This document shows, piece by piece, positions 8,301 to 19,278 of a stretch of 64,000 bases of DNA. The DNA is from Burkholderiaceae bacterium (lineage in GTDB: Bacteria > Pseudomonadota > Gammaproteobacteria > Burkholderiales > Burkholderiaceae_C): assembly GCA_024235955.1 (NCBI GenBank), contig JACKLJ010000002.1:1-64000 (forward strand), read 5' to 3'. The number at the start of each line of letters is the position of its first letter. Position 1 is the first letter of the stretch. The translations under genes were made by a program, and so were the position numbers. The notes beneath the pieces were generated by a model. The model worked only from the letters and a program-made list of their open reading frames with translations. It made no database searches and had not been told where the DNA came from.

Positions 8301-9613
8301 AAGGGGAAATCCTCCACCCTGCCGCCCTCGCCCTCCAGGTGCAGGCTCTTCATGCGCAGGATCACCGCGGCCAGCGACGAGCGCAGGATTTCCGGATCGG
8401 TGAAGCGCGGGCGGCCGGTGTAGTCCTTCTCGTCGAACAGGCGGATGGCGATGCCGTCCGACACGCGCCCGCAGCGGCCGGCGCGCTGGTTGGCCGCCGC
8501 CTGGCTCACCGGCTCGACCAGCAGCTGCTCCACCTTGCTGCGGTAACTGTAGCGCTTGACGCGCGCCGTGCCTGCGTCGATCACATACTTGATGCCCGGC
8601 ACGGTGAGCGAGGTCTCGGCCACGTTGGTGGCCAGCACGATGCGCGGCGCGCCGTGCGGCTCGAACACGCGGTCCTGCTCGGCCTGGCTGAGGCGGGCGA
8701 ACAGCGGCAGCACCTCGGCCCCCCGGGTGAGCACGCCGTGCGCAAGATGCTTGCGCAGGTGGTCGGCGGCCTCGCGAATCTCGCGCTCGCCGGGCAGGAA
8801 GACCAGGATGTCGCCACCGGGGCGGCCGACCCAGAGTTCATCGACCGCCTGGGCGATGGCCGCGTTCAGGTCGAACTCGCGGCTTTCGTCGAAAGGCCGG
8901 TAGCGCACTTCCACCGGATAGGTGCGCCCGGAAACCATCAACACCGGCGCAGGAACGAGGCCCTCACGCTCCCCCACTTCGTGAGGTGCGCTGCCCCCCA
9001 AGGGGGCCGCGCCCGGCTTGGGGCGGCCCGGCGCCGAGCGGGGCATGGCAAAGTGCTGCGCAAAGCGATCCGCGTCGATGGTGGCGGAGGTGACGATCAG
9101 CTTCAGGTCCGGCCGGCGCGGCAGGATCTGCTTCAGGTAGCCCAGCAGGAAGTCGATGTTCAGGCTGCGCTCGTGCGCCTCGTCGATGATCAGCGTGTCG
9201 TAGGCTTTCAGCAGCGGGTCGGTCTGCGTCTCGGCCAGCAGGATGCCGTCGGTCATCAGCTTGACCGAGGCGTCTTTCGACAGCCGGTCGTTGAAGCGCA
9301 CCTTGTAGCCCACCACCTCGCCCAGCGGCGTGTGCAGTTCCTCGGCGATGCGTTTGGCCACGCTGGTGGCGGCGATACGGCGCGGCTGCGTGTGGCCGAT
9401 CAGCCGCCCGCGCTCGCCTGGCCTGGCATGGTGGCGCCCTCTGCCCATGGCCAGCGCGATCTTGGGCAACTGCGTGGTCTTGCCCGAGCCCGTTTCCCCG
9501 CAGACGATCACCACCTGGTGCGCCGCCAGCGCCGCCATGATGTCGTCCCTGCGCGCGGAGACGGGCAGGTTGTCGGGAAACTCGATCTGGAGAGGCTGTC
9601 GCGGTTCGGTCAT
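5399..9613 (-). CDS. hrpA: ATP-dependent RNA helicase HrpA
   Basis: A 1404 aa DEAH-box helicase, linked in other bacteria to rescue of collided ribosomes. It has Walker A GETGSGKTTQ (residues about 39-48), DEAH (about 144-147), SAT (about 175-177), QRAGRCGRVSDG (motif VI), HA2/OB domains and the long HrpA C-terminal region. It is roughly 100 residues longer than the E. coli protein. Three low-complexity stretches coincide with dispersed repeats read in frame: residues about 189-222, 600-618 and 1094-1112. I chose the ATG at 9613 (MTEPRQPLQIEF) over the upstream ATG at 9643. It is convergent with vapC, and divergent from the cupin lipoprotein across 132 bp. Confidence 0.95.
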   Translation of the reverse strand: MTEPRQPLQIEFPDNLPVSARRDDIMAALAAHQVVIVCGETGSGKTTQLPKIALAMGRGRHHARPGERGRLIGHTQPRRIAATSVAKRIAEELHTPLGEVVGYKVRFNDRLSKDASVKLMTDGILLAETQTDPLLKAYDTLIIDEAHERSLNIDFLLGYLKQILPRRPDLKLIVTSATIDADRFAQHFAMPRSAPGRPKPGAAPLGGSAPHEVGEREGLVPAPVLMVSGRTYPVEVRYRPFDESREFDLNAAIAQAVDELWVGRPGGDILVFLPGEREIREAADHLRKHLAHGVLTRGAEVLPLFARLSQAEQDRVFEPHGAPRIVLATNVAETSLTVPGIKYVIDAGTARVKRYSYRSKVEQLLVEPVSQAAANQRAGRCGRVSDGIAIRLFDEKDYTGRPRFTDPEILRSSLAAVILRMKSLHLEGEGGRVEDFPFLDAPLGRAIADGYQLLTELGAVDDAQQLTPLGRELARLPLDPRVGRMILEARERGALREVLVIAAALSVQDVRDRPLEQQAQADQAHAKFDDEKSEFSGYLRLWKWLHDARGGQAVAMTRAQMRGAEAPAGTGGRGGKPANLAALPVAQRAALALQQARQTLSKQELSAPAKPGLKTDLAQDAHAATSHKLSNRQWENLLRQNFISIRRVREWRDIHTQLHTVVAEHKWKENAQPAGYEAVHKSLLAGLLGNVGCKLEEGEGQGGDYLGARGIKFFRHPGAHLSKRPGKWIVCAELVETTRLFGRGIANIEPQWLEEVGGHLLKKQLLDPHWEKKAQDVVALERATLYGLVVYSGRRRSFGAVDPHAARELFLREALVGGEWPDEWARRLPFLAANQRTIAKVEELEHKSRRQDVLVDDELIYAFYDLQIPQGISNGRDFEQWWREASRANPNLLRLTREELMRHEAAGITTSAFPKVVRLGGVDCAASYLHQPGDARDGLTVSVPLFVLNQVSEARAEWLVPGMLKDKLQALLKSLPQKPRSRFVPLPESAARLADELSAPEVFGLGSLVDALLKRVRDATSLDVKRTDFKLDMLPAHLFMNFRVVDEHGRQRGQGRNLAALKAELGGEARGAFQALAALKGAVPAATPAASAAPDLKEKEAAAGTGRAQPAIKTEAPSVLPEDARYTDWSFGELPELMEIRRKGQVLVGFPALVDVGDAIGIEVFDEPEVAAARHRAGLRRLVALQIRDTLKYLEKNIPDLQKMAVAYMPLGTADELRQQIVDVALERAFLADPLPANAGDFKRRVEEGRARLTLIAGEVARLAAAILAEYAAAARKIKDTRNAPEATKDAAEQLQRLLPKNFLAVTPWSALQHFPRYLKAIQLRLDKLRADPARDAQRMAEARAQEQRFWRLVAERKGQQDARLQELRWLLEELRVSFFAQELRTPQPVSVKRLEKVWGQVGH
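6279..6330 (+). repeat. Repeat A copy 2, inside hrpA (forward)
   Basis: ATAGCTGGTTGCGCCCGTC plus a GGCTGCAGCC dyad and a TCCTTCAAAT end match the family closely. It is read in frame through hrpA codons about 1094-1112, giving the low-complexity peptide KEKEAAAGTGRAQPAIKTE. The reading frame stays open, so it lengthens a linker rather than breaking the gene. Confidence 0.8.
7759..7813 (-). repeat. Repeat A copy 3, inside hrpA (reverse)
   Basis: Reads GCCAAATCGGTCTTGAGACC, then TTGGCGGGCGCAGACAGCT, the reverse complement of the family consensus. It encodes roughly residues 600-618 of HrpA (SKQELSAPAKPGLKTDLAQ). It is the second in-frame copy in this gene, in the opposite orientation to copy 2. 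Confidence 0.8.
8945..9050. repeat. Repeat B-like GC-rich element inside hrpA
   Basis: Contains CTCCCCCACTTCGTGAGG, then GCTGCCCCCCAAGGGGGCC and GGCTTGGGGCGGCCC, resembling the intergenic B elements at 37989, 58022 and 58984. It encodes the proline/glycine-rich HrpA residues about 189-222, between the SAT motif segment and VSGRTYPVE, where most homologs are expected to be contiguous. Membership of the B family is by eye. Confidence 0.5.
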
Positions 9614-9745
9614 GGGGTGCGGGATTATCCCAGTGCGGTGCATGCGGCGCGCTGGCCTGGCCGACCCTAATATCTGGGGCCGCCGAACCGGCGCACAACC
9701 CGGGCCGGCCGTTCATTGGCCGGGCTTTCAACCAGGAGACCACCC

Positions 9746-10171
9746 ATGCTTCGTACCGTGATGCCGTTCGCCGCCGCCCTGCTGCTGGCCGCCTGCGCCA
9801 GCCAGCCCGACACCGCCGCTGTTACGCCACCCGACAAGAGCGCCGGCATCGGCGGCGACGCGCCCGTGGGCCTGGTGGACCTGGCCGCCCACAGGATGCC
9901 CGGCACCATGGCCGACTACGACCTGCGCGCCCGCCTGCTCACGCTGGCGCCGGACGGCGGCGCCGCCGCCCACCCGCATGCCGGCCGGCCCGGCATTGTT
10001 CGCGTGGTCAAGGGCACGGTGGTGGAAGGCCGCGGCAGCGCCCGGCGCGTGCTGCACGCCGGCGACTACTGGTTCGAAAACGCCGACACCACGCACTGGT
10101 TCCGCAACCCCAGCCGCACCGACACCGCCGAACTCTGGGCCGTGGACATCGTGCCGAAGAAGAAACCTTGA
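9746..10171 (+). CDS. Cupin-domain lipoprotein
   Basis: A 141 aa protein. Its N-terminus is a lipoprotein signal (MLRTVMPFAAALLLAACAS, lipobox LAAC), so it is probably anchored in the envelope. Residues about 60-135 form a small cupin barrel with a potential metal set in AAHPHAGRPGIVRVVKG and ADTTHWFRNPS. AGGAGA precedes the ATG at 9746; an earlier in-frame ATG at 9716 would bury the signal peptide. No enzyme activity can be assigned. TAATAT at 9668 is a weak candidate -10 box. A repeat A copy follows directly. Confidence 0.8.
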   Translation: MLRTVMPFAAALLLAACASQPDTAAVTPPDKSAGIGGDAPVGLVDLAAHRMPGTMADYDLRARLLTLAPDGGAAAHPHAGRPGIVRVVKGTVVEGRGSARRVLHAGDYWFENADTTHWFRNPSRTDTAELWAVDIVPKKKP

Positions 10172-10179
10172 TATCGAAT

Positions 10180-10234
10180 CGATAGCTGCCTGCGCCCGTC
10201 AAGAAAGGGCTGCAGGCCTGTTTGGCTTGAAATC
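10180..10234 (+). repeat. Repeat A copy 4 (forward)
   Basis: Full-length copy: GATAGCTGCCTGCGCCCGTC, AAAGGGCTGCAGGCCTG dyad, and TTTGGCTTGAAAT end. It begins nine bases after the cupin gene stop codon, so it would be part of that transcript's 3' end. Confidence 0.88.
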
Positions 10235-10345
10235 CCGCGCCTGGCCCTGCGACAGCCTCAACCAGGCCCCTGGCGCTGAACTTTCGCGCGGCGCCAGCCT
10301 CCAAACCGCCGGCCCTGCATTTTCAGCGCAGGTCCGAAGCCCACC

Positions 10346-10600
10346 ATGCCACGCAAGCTGCCCGCCCGTTCCACCCACGTGACCCCGCCTGAAGCGGGTC
10401 GCGCGGGGGCGCGTGGGCGTGCCGCTGGCGGCCTGCGGCTGACGCTGCCGGCCGGCACGCCGCGCAACCCGGTCGTGCAGGCGCTGGCCGCACGCGGCCG
10501 ATCTGGCGCGGCCGGCCAGCACGGGCCGGACACCGGCGCCCGCCGCCGGGCCGAGAACATGGCGCTGAAGAAGGCGCTGTGCACGGGCTCGCACGACTGA
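10346..10600 (+). CDS. Small basic hypothetical protein
   Basis: An 84 aa, arginine/alanine-rich, strongly basic frame with no domain I recognise. The C-terminal segment (RNPVVQAL..., then RRRAENMALKKALCTGSHD) has the look of a short conserved nucleic-acid-associated protein, but the high GC content makes chance open frames common here. No strong ribosome-binding site precedes the ATG. It lies alone between the cupin gene and the convergent mocA. Confidence 0.45.
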   Translation: MPRKLPARSTHVTPPEAGRAGARGRAAGGLRLTLPAGTPRNPVVQALAARGRSGAAGQHGPDTGARRRAENMALKKALCTGSHD

Positions 10601-10633
10601 AGGCCGGCGGTCATCCAGCCCGCTGATCCAGGT

Positions 10634-11332
10634 TCAGCCTCCCGGGTCGCCCCCGGAAGCCCTCCCCCACTCATCCGGCCACTGCAGCGCCACGCCGTGC
10701 CGCGCCTCCAGTTCAAGCAGCCGCACCTCTTCGTCCACGTCGGCGTGGAAGCGCTCGTGCTCGACCGAGGCGGACCACACCTGATCCGGATGGCGGCGGC
10801 GCCATTCGCGCACGCCTTCGTCCGCGGGCATGGCCAGCACCTCGCGGCGCAGCGCTTCGTCCAGGATCAGCGGGTGGCCGGGTTGGCCCGCCCTCACGGG
10901 CACCAGCAGGTGGTGATCGGCGGCGCGCTTGGCCCAGCGCTCACGCAGCCAGGTCAGGTCTTGGGCTTCCAGCAGCGGGTGATCGGCCAGCGCCACCAGC
11001 ACGGCGCCGGGCGCGTCCTGCAGCGCCTCCAGGCCGGCGCGCAGCGAACTGCCGGGCCCCGCATCAGGATCGGGGTTGGTGGCGCAGCGCCAGCCGCCCA
11101 GCCGTGCCAGCGCCTCGCTCTGCGCCAGCGCGGCCTGCACCTGGGTGGCGTGGTGGCCCAGCACCACCGCCACCGGGGCCACGCCGGCCTCGCGCAGCAG
11201 ACGCACGGTGCGCACCACCAGCGGCTCGCCGTCGCGCCGCAGCAGCGCCTTGGGCCGGTGGCCCATGCGCCGCCCGGCGCCGGCGGCCATGACGACGGCC
11301 GCCAGCGGCGGCACCGCCTGGGGCGCGCTCAC
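10634..11332 (-). CDS. MocA/MobA-like molybdenum cofactor nucleotidyltransferase
   Basis: A 232 aa NTP-transferase. The nucleotide-binding loop VVMAAGAGRRMGHRPKALL lies near residues 13-31, followed by GPGSSLRAGL, LADHPLL and GHPLIL, as in MocA, which makes molybdopterin cytosine dinucleotide for xanthine-oxidase-family enzymes. The start is a GTG (11332) whose last bases overlap the xdhC stop (GTGA), so the two are translationally coupled. The target enzymes are probably the Ior-like hydroxylase transcribed divergently and the Cox-like enzyme about 4 kb away. Confidence 0.88.
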   Translation of the reverse strand: MSAPQAVPPLAAVVMAAGAGRRMGHRPKALLRRDGEPLVVRTVRLLREAGVAPVAVVLGHHATQVQAALAQSEALARLGGWRCATNPDPDAGPGSSLRAGLEALQDAPGAVLVALADHPLLEAQDLTWLRERWAKRAADHHLLVPVRAGQPGHPLILDEALRREVLAMPADEGVREWRRRHPDQVWSASVEHERFHADVDEEVRLLELEARHGVALQWPDEWGRASGGDPGG

Positions 11333-12375
11333 CCCACCCCGCAGGCCGATTCGGCGGCGGCCTGGGTCTGAGCGTTCTTGACGTAGGCCACGTCCAGGTC
11401 GCGCGGCAGCGGCGCGCCGTTCTTCACGGCCAGCACCTCGGCCATGATGCTGACGGCGATCTCCGGCGGCGTCTTGCTGCCGATGTAGATGCCGATCGGC
11501 CCGCGCAGGCGCGCCAGGTCGGCCTCGGTGCGGCCGAAATGCTCCTTCAGCCGCTCGCGCCGCGAGGCGTTGTTGCGCCGGCTGCCGATGGCGCCCACAT
11601 AGAAGGCCTCGGTGTCCAGCGCCTCCAGCAGGGCCAGGTCGTCGAGCTTGGGATCGTGCGTGAGCGCGACCACGCAGCTGCGCCGGTCGGGCCTGAAGGC
11701 GGCGACCACGTCGTCGGGCATGTCGGCCAGCACGCGCGCGCCGTCCACCGACCAGGCGCCGCGGTATTCCTCGCGCGGGTCGCACACGGTGACGGCGAAG
11801 CCGCTGAACAGCGCCATGGTGGCCAGGTACTCGCTCATCTGGCCGGCGCCAATGATCAGCATGCGGTACTCGGGGCCGAAGGTGTTGGCGAGCTCGCGCG
11901 CGTCCACGCTGAGCGCGGCCGGCGCCTGGGCCGTCACCAGCGTGGCCCGGCCGTCGGCCAGCGCCACGCTGCGGCGCATCAGCCGGCCGCCTTCCAGCGC
12001 GCGCACCAGGTCGGCGAGCTGGGCGGCGTCGGGGTCGAACTCCAGCAGCAACTCCAGCGTGCCGCCGCAGGGCAGGCCGAAGCGGTGTGCCTCGTCGGCC
12101 GTGACGCCGTACTTGACGAAGCTGGGCGCGCCGCCGGCGGCTGGCTGCAAGGCATCGGCCGCGTCGGGGCGGGTGTAGCGGGCGATCAGGTCGTCCTCGA
12201 TGCAGCCGCCGCTGACCGAGCCGACCACGGCCCCGCTGTCGCACAGGCCCATGATCGAGCCCACGGGCCGCGGCGACGAGCCCCAGGTGCGCACCACGGT
12301 GGCCATCAGGGCGTGGTGGCCGGCACTGCGCCAGTCGCGCAGGGCGCGCAGAACGGTGAGGTCAAGGTTTTCCAT
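11329..12375 (-). CDS. xdhC: XdhC/CoxI-family molybdenum cofactor insertion protein
   Basis: A 348 aa protein. The N-terminal XdhC/CoxI domain reads ATVVRTWGSSPRPVGSIM and SVSGGCIEDDLI; the C-terminal Rossmann domain reads LIIGAGQMSEYLATMAL. Family members bind, sulfurate and deliver the molybdenum cofactor to xanthine-oxidase-type enzymes. I chose the ATG at 12375 (MENLDLTVLRAL), which has GGAGAC just upstream; the longer frame starting at 12429 lacks this. It overlaps mocA by four bases and is divergent from the iorA-like gene over 188 bp. Confidence 0.92.
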   Translation of the reverse strand: MENLDLTVLRALRDWRSAGHHALMATVVRTWGSSPRPVGSIMGLCDSGAVVGSVSGGCIEDDLIARYTRPDAADALQPAAGGAPSFVKYGVTADEAHRFGLPCGGTLELLLEFDPDAAQLADLVRALEGGRLMRRSVALADGRATLVTAQAPAALSVDARELANTFGPEYRMLIIGAGQMSEYLATMALFSGFAVTVCDPREEYRGAWSVDGARVLADMPDDVVAAFRPDRRSCVVALTHDPKLDDLALLEALDTEAFYVGAIGSRRNNASRRERLKEHFGRTEADLARLRGPIGIYIGSKTPPEIAVSIMAEVLAVKNGAPLPRDLDVAYVKNAQTQAAAESACGVG

Positions 12376-12563
12376 GTTGATGTCTCCTGTGGCCGGAAAC
12401 GGTGCGCCACCCACATTCTGGCGCGCCATGTGAAGGGTGGTGCCGGCGACCGCAATGCCCCGGTACGACGGCAGGGTTGTCCCTGTTGCTGGTAAAACGC
12501 CGGTCAGGCCCTGGCGAAGGGCTTCCGGGGGGCACGTGCCCCGCGGCCTTCAGGTAGCGCACG

Positions 12564-13025
12564 ATGCAACTGACCGTCAATGGCAAGACCCACGATGTGG
12601 ATGTGGAACCCGAGATGCCCCTGCTGTGGGTGCTGCGCGACGAGCTGGGCATCACAGGGCCCAAGTACGGCTGCGGCATCGCCTTCTGCGGCGCCTGCAC
12701 GGTGCACGTGGACGGCGCGCCGGTGCGCTCCTGCATGACGCCGGTGGGCACGGTGGCGGGCGCGGTGACCACCATCGAGGGCCTGGGCACGCCCGCGGCG
12801 CTGCACGCGGTGCAGAAGGCCTGGGTGGCGCTGCAGGTGGCGCAGTGCGGGTACTGCCAGTCAGGCCAGATCATGACGGCAGCCTCGTTCCTGCAGGCCA
12901 ACCCCGACCCGAGCGACCAGGACATCGACGACGCCATGGCCGCCAACCTGTGCCGCTGCGGCACCTACCCGCGCATCCGCGCCGCCGTGAAGCAGGCGGC
13001 CCAAAACCTGAAGCAGGGGGGCTGA
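12564..13025 (+). CDS. 2Fe-2S subunit of a molybdenum hydroxylase (IorA-like)
   Basis: A 153 aa electron-transfer subunit with two 2Fe-2S clusters. The plant-type N-terminal site is CGIAFCGACTVHVDG with a distal Cys in SCMTP; the alpha-helical C-terminal site is CGYCQSGQI and NLCRCGTYPRI. It resembles the small subunit of isoquinoline 1-oxidoreductase and related aldehyde oxidases, and would pass electrons from the large subunit to an acceptor. There is no FAD subunit beside it, as is usual for the Ior type. The large subunit follows after one base. Confidence 0.93.
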   Translation: MQLTVNGKTHDVDVEPEMPLLWVLRDELGITGPKYGCGIAFCGACTVHVDGAPVRSCMTPVGTVAGAVTTIEGLGTPAALHAVQKAWVALQVAQCGYCQSGQIMTAASFLQANPDPSDQDIDDAMAANLCRCGTYPRIRAAVKQAAQNLKQGG

Positions 13026-13026
13026 C

Positions 13027-15273
<2,247 letters not shown>

Positions 15274-15344
15274 CGGACAACGCTGCGTGTAACGCGCAGG
15301 CGGGTTGACGAGACGGCCCGCCCATGCCCGGAACGCTACTTTAT

Positions 15345-15400
15345 TCATAGCTGCCTGCGGCCATCAAATATGGGCTGGCGGCCAATTCGTCTCATAAAAA
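15345..15400 (+). repeat. Repeat A copy 5 (forward)
   Basis: TCATAGCTGCCTGCGGCCATC, TGGGCTGGCGGCC and CTCATAAAAA. It lies between the convergent iorB-like gene and coxG, about 20 bp beyond the coxG stop, so it is downstream of both genes. Confidence 0.85.
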
Positions 15401-15421
15401 CGGGGGCAGCAACGGCCCGCG

Positions 15422-15967
15422 TCAGCTCTCGGCCTTGGCGTCGCCGCCGCCGGTGATCTTCGACCACATCTTCTTCAGCTTGCCCGGTTCCTCGGCCGCG
15501 GGTTCGGCGCCCTCGGGCGGCGGGTAGCGGCGCTTCATCTCTTCGTCGAAGCGCTTGAAGAAGCTCTCGGCCATCGACTTGGCCACGCCGTCGATCAGGC
15601 GCTGGCCGACCTGGGCGATCTTGCCGCCCACCTGGGCGTGCACGGTATAGGCCAGCTCGCTGCCGGCCTCTTGTGGCGCCAGGGTGACCTTGGCGCTGCC
15701 CTTGCCGAAGCCGGCCGCGCCGCCGTTGCCTTCGAAGTTGATGGTGTAGCTGTCGGGCGCGCTGATGTCGGTGAGCTGCAGCTTGCCCTTGAACTTGGCC
15801 GACACGGGGCCGACCTTGATGCCGTTGGTGAGTTCGTAGGCGTTGTCGCCGGTGGCCTCGATGCTGTCGCAGCCGGGGATGCAGAGCTTCAGCACCTCGG
15901 GGTCGTTGAGCGCCTCCCAGGCCTGTTGCTGCGTCACCGTGAGGGTTCGATTGCCTTGCATGTCCAT
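15422..15967 (-). CDS. coxG: CoxG-like SRPBCC carbon monoxide dehydrogenase accessory protein
   Basis: A 181 aa protein of the CoxG/START-like (SRPBCC) fold: LTVTQQQAWEALNDPEVLKLCIPGC at the N-terminus, then KVGPVSAKFKGKLQL and an AAGFGKGSA/KVTLAPQ strand. The C-terminus is a charged tail (KMWSKITGGGDAKAES). CoxG proteins are thought to recruit the CODH enzyme to the membrane. It is the last gene of the cox operon, 19 bp after coxE. Confidence 0.9.
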   Translation of the reverse strand: MDMQGNRTLTVTQQQAWEALNDPEVLKLCIPGCDSIEATGDNAYELTNGIKVGPVSAKFKGKLQLTDISAPDSYTINFEGNGGAAGFGKGSAKVTLAPQEAGSELAYTVHAQVGGKIAQVGQRLIDGVAKSMAESFFKRFDEEMKRRYPPPEGAEPAAEEPGKLKKMWSKITGGGDAKAES

Positions 15968-15986
15968 GTGGGGTCACCGTTCCTTG

Positions 15987-17201
15987 CTATGAATTCATGA
16001 GTTTGGCGATGCCGCCGGCCAGCTCCTGCAGGCGCTGCACGTTGTGCACCGCGAGCATGCCGTCGGCGGCCTTGAAGAGTTCGGCCGCGCCGCGCGCGCT
16101 GGGCGCGTAGCCATCGAAACGCAGCAGCGGGTTGAGCCACAGGATGCGGCGGCTGTGGCGCTTCAGCCATTGCAGCTCGCGCGCCAGGTCGGCCGGCTCG
16201 CCGGTGTCGAGCCCGTCGCTGACGATCAGCACCAGCGTGCGCCGCCCGACCAGCCTGCGCGCATGGCGCTGGCGCAGCGCCGCCAGCGATTCGCCCAGGC
16301 GCGTGCCGCCGCCGTAGTCGCGGATGGCGGCGCTGGCGGCCTCCAGCATGGCGTCGGCATCGGCCAGGCGGAAGGCGGGCGTCAGATCGGTCAGGCGGGT
16401 GCCGAAGGCGAACACGTCGCGCCGCACGCGGCGGTGGTGGATTTCGCGCGTGGCCGCGTGCAGAAAGGCCAGCAGCAGGCGCGCGTAGCGCTCCATCGAG
16501 CCCGACACATCCACCAGCACCAGCAGCGGCAGCGGCTGGCGGCGGCGCTGCAGGCGGTGCAGCGCCATGATCTCGCCGCCGGTGTGGGCCGCGCCCTGCA
16601 GCGTGTGCGCCCAGTGCACGCGGGCGCCGCGCAGGCCGGCGCGCACGCGGCGCGCGGGCACCTCGGGCACGGGCAGGCGGATGTCGCGCACCAGCCGTTC
16701 CACCAGCCGGAATTCGCTGGCGGAAAGCTGGTTGAAATCGGCGTTCTTCAGGCGCTGCAGCTCGCTCGCCGTCATGGCGGCGTCGAACTCGATCTCCTTG
16801 TCCGGGCCAGCTGCCTTGGGCTGCAGCAAGGCCTTGTGCGGCGCCAGCGCCTCGCGCACGCGGGGGCGCTCCCTGGGTGGCGCGGCCTGGCCCTCGGCGC
16901 TGGGCAGCATCTGCGCCAGCAGCTTGTTGGCGATCTCCGGGTCGCGGAAGAAGGCGTCGAACAGCTCGCGGAACACGGCGCGGTCCTGCTCGCGGCCGAC
17001 CAGCACGGCCTCCAGCGCGGCACCCACATCGACCTTGCTCCCCACCCCCACCAGCAGCAGGGCCTGCTGCGCCAGCGCGATGCGGGCGGCATCCACCGGC
17101 ACGCCGGCGCGGCGCAGCGTGCGACCGAAGGCGGCCACATTGCCAGCCAGCTTGCCGCGGCGGACATCGCCCAGCAGCGTGGTGGATTCGACCGTGCTCA
17201 T
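15987..17201 (-). CDS. coxE: CoxE-like von Willebrand factor A domain protein
   Basis: A 404 aa protein of the CoxE/YehL class. The C-terminal VWA domain has a metal-ion-dependent adhesion site DVSGSM (about residue 230), TLVLIVSDGLDTG and RILWLNPLLRF. Members pair with the MoxR-type ATPase CoxD to mature the active site of Mo-hydroxylases. The two genes are separated by 178 bp containing a repeat A copy. The operon reads coxS-L-M-D-E-G. Confidence 0.9.
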   Translation of the reverse strand: MSTVESTTLLGDVRRGKLAGNVAAFGRTLRRAGVPVDAARIALAQQALLLVGVGSKVDVGAALEAVLVGREQDRAVFRELFDAFFRDPEIANKLLAQMLPSAEGQAAPPRERPRVREALAPHKALLQPKAAGPDKEIEFDAAMTASELQRLKNADFNQLSASEFRLVERLVRDIRLPVPEVPARRVRAGLRGARVHWAHTLQGAAHTGGEIMALHRLQRRRQPLPLLVLVDVSGSMERYARLLLAFLHAATREIHHRRVRRDVFAFGTRLTDLTPAFRLADADAMLEAASAAIRDYGGGTRLGESLAALRQRHARRLVGRRTLVLIVSDGLDTGEPADLARELQWLKRHSRRILWLNPLLRFDGYAPSARGAAELFKAADGMLAVHNVQRLQELAGGIAKLMNS

Positions 17202-17260
17202 GTCGACGGCCCGCGGCGCTGGCCGCGGGTAGGCGAGGCGACCTGGAATGCTTCTGAAAC

Positions 17261-17314
17261 AATAGCTGGCTGCGCCCGCCGCATATGGCCTGAAGCCCGA
17301 TTTGGTTCAGAATT
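17261..17314 (+). repeat. Repeat A copy 6, 5' leader of coxE (forward)
   Basis: AATAGCTGGCTGCGCCCGCC, GGCCTGAAGCCCGATTTGG and TTCAGAATTC. It sits about 60 bp upstream of coxE (minus strand), with its GCTAT end facing the gene, the usual leader orientation. Confidence 0.85.
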
Positions 17315-17379
17315 CCGGGCCACGGCCGCAACGCAGCCGCCGCCGCGCCGGGCGGTCCCTGCAGCAGGCTGCCAGCGCC

Positions 17380-18279
<900 letters not shown>

Positions 18280-18293
18280 CTGCTACCAAACTT

Positions 18294-18335
18294 CTAGCTG
18301 CCTGCGCTTGGTGGGCGCCGGCGAGCGCATGAAAC
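18294..18335 (+). repeat. Repeat A copy 7, 5' leader of coxD (forward, truncated)
   Basis: Keeps CTAGCTGCCTGCGCTTG and then diverges. Read on the coxD strand, the element ends in GGTAGCAGATG, so the coxD start codon is its immediate neighbour. The remaining gap to coxM (18336-18474) holds GC-rich dyads only. Confidence 0.7.
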
Positions 18336-18474
18336 GATGCCAGAACTCTACACAATCGCCGCCCGGCGCGCAGCAACCGGCTCCGGTGCCCTTCGGGCGT
18401 GCCGGGGCTGGTGCGGCAACGGTCCGGCGAACCGGGACACTGCGGGGGGCGGCGCCCGGCCGCCCCGCCGGACG

Positions 18475-19266
18475 TCAGGCCAGCGCCTTGGCCACGGCGC
18501 GCTGCGCCATCACGCCAACCAGGTGGGCGCGGTACTCGGCGCTGCCGTGCAGGTCGCCATTGAGCTCGCTGGCGTCGGTGCTCACGCCGGCCGCGGCTTC
18601 GGGCGTGAAGCTCTTGCCCAGCGCCTGCTCCAGCGCGGCATGGCGGAACACGCCGTTGCCGCCGCCGGTGACGGCCACGCGCACGCCGCCGTCGGTCTGG
18701 GCCACGAACACGCCGATCAGCGCGAACAGCGAGGCCGGCTGGCGGAACTTCATGTAGGCCGCGCGCTTGGGGATGGGGAAGCGCACGGCGGTGATCAGCT
18801 CGCCCTCTTCCAGCGCGGTGGCGAACAGGCCCTGGAAGTAGTCGTCGGCGGGGATCTCGCGCTCGGTGGTGACGATGGTGGCACCCAGCGCCAGCGCGGC
18901 GGCCGGGTAGTCGGCGGCGGGGTCATTGTTGGCCAGCGAGCCGCCGATGGTGCCCATGGCGCGCACCTGCTTGTCGCCGATGCCGCCGGCGAGCGCGGCC
19001 AGCGCCGGGATGGCGGCCTGCACATCCTGGCTTTCGGCCACGTCGGCGTGGCGCGTCATGGCGCCGATGACGAGGCTGTTGCCGTCCTTGCGGATGCCGG
19101 CCAGCTCCTTCACGGCACCCAGGTCGACCAGTTGCTCGGGCGACGCCAAGCGCAGCTTCATGGAGGCCAGCAGGGTTTGCCCGCCGGCCAGCGGCTTGCC
19201 GCCGGCCTTGGCCAGCTTGACGGCGTCGGCCTGCGCGGAGGGACGTTCAAAGGTGAATGCGTACAT
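18475..19266 (-). CDS. coxM: CoxM-like FAD-binding subunit
   Basis: A 263 aa flavoprotein subunit of a CO-dehydrogenase-like enzyme. FAD motifs AGGQTLLASMKLRL and AMGTIGGSLANNDPAADYP are intact. It accepts electrons from the 2Fe-2S subunit. It follows coxL by 12 bp. In form II operons the order is S-L-M, as here, rather than M-S-L. Confidence 0.95.
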   Translation of the reverse strand: MYAFTFERPSAQADAVKLAKAGGKPLAGGQTLLASMKLRLASPEQLVDLGAVKELAGIRKDGNSLVIGAMTRHADVAESQDVQAAIPALAALAGGIGDKQVRAMGTIGGSLANNDPAADYPAAALALGATIVTTEREIPADDYFQGLFATALEEGELITAVRFPIPKRAAYMKFRQPASLFALIGVFVAQTDGGVRVAVTGGGNGVFRHAALEQALGKSFTPEAAAGVSTDASELNGDLHGSAEYRAHLVGVMAQRAVAKALA

Positions 19267-19278
19267 GGATGGGTCCCC

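Noticed and set aside
9621..9631. GGGATTATCCC palindrome upstream of hrpA
   Set aside because: Short and very close to the hrpA start; no supporting second site or regulator.
18336..18474. GC-rich dyads between coxD and coxM as a terminator
   Set aside because: No T-run follows and the genes are functionally linked, so termination here is not supported.
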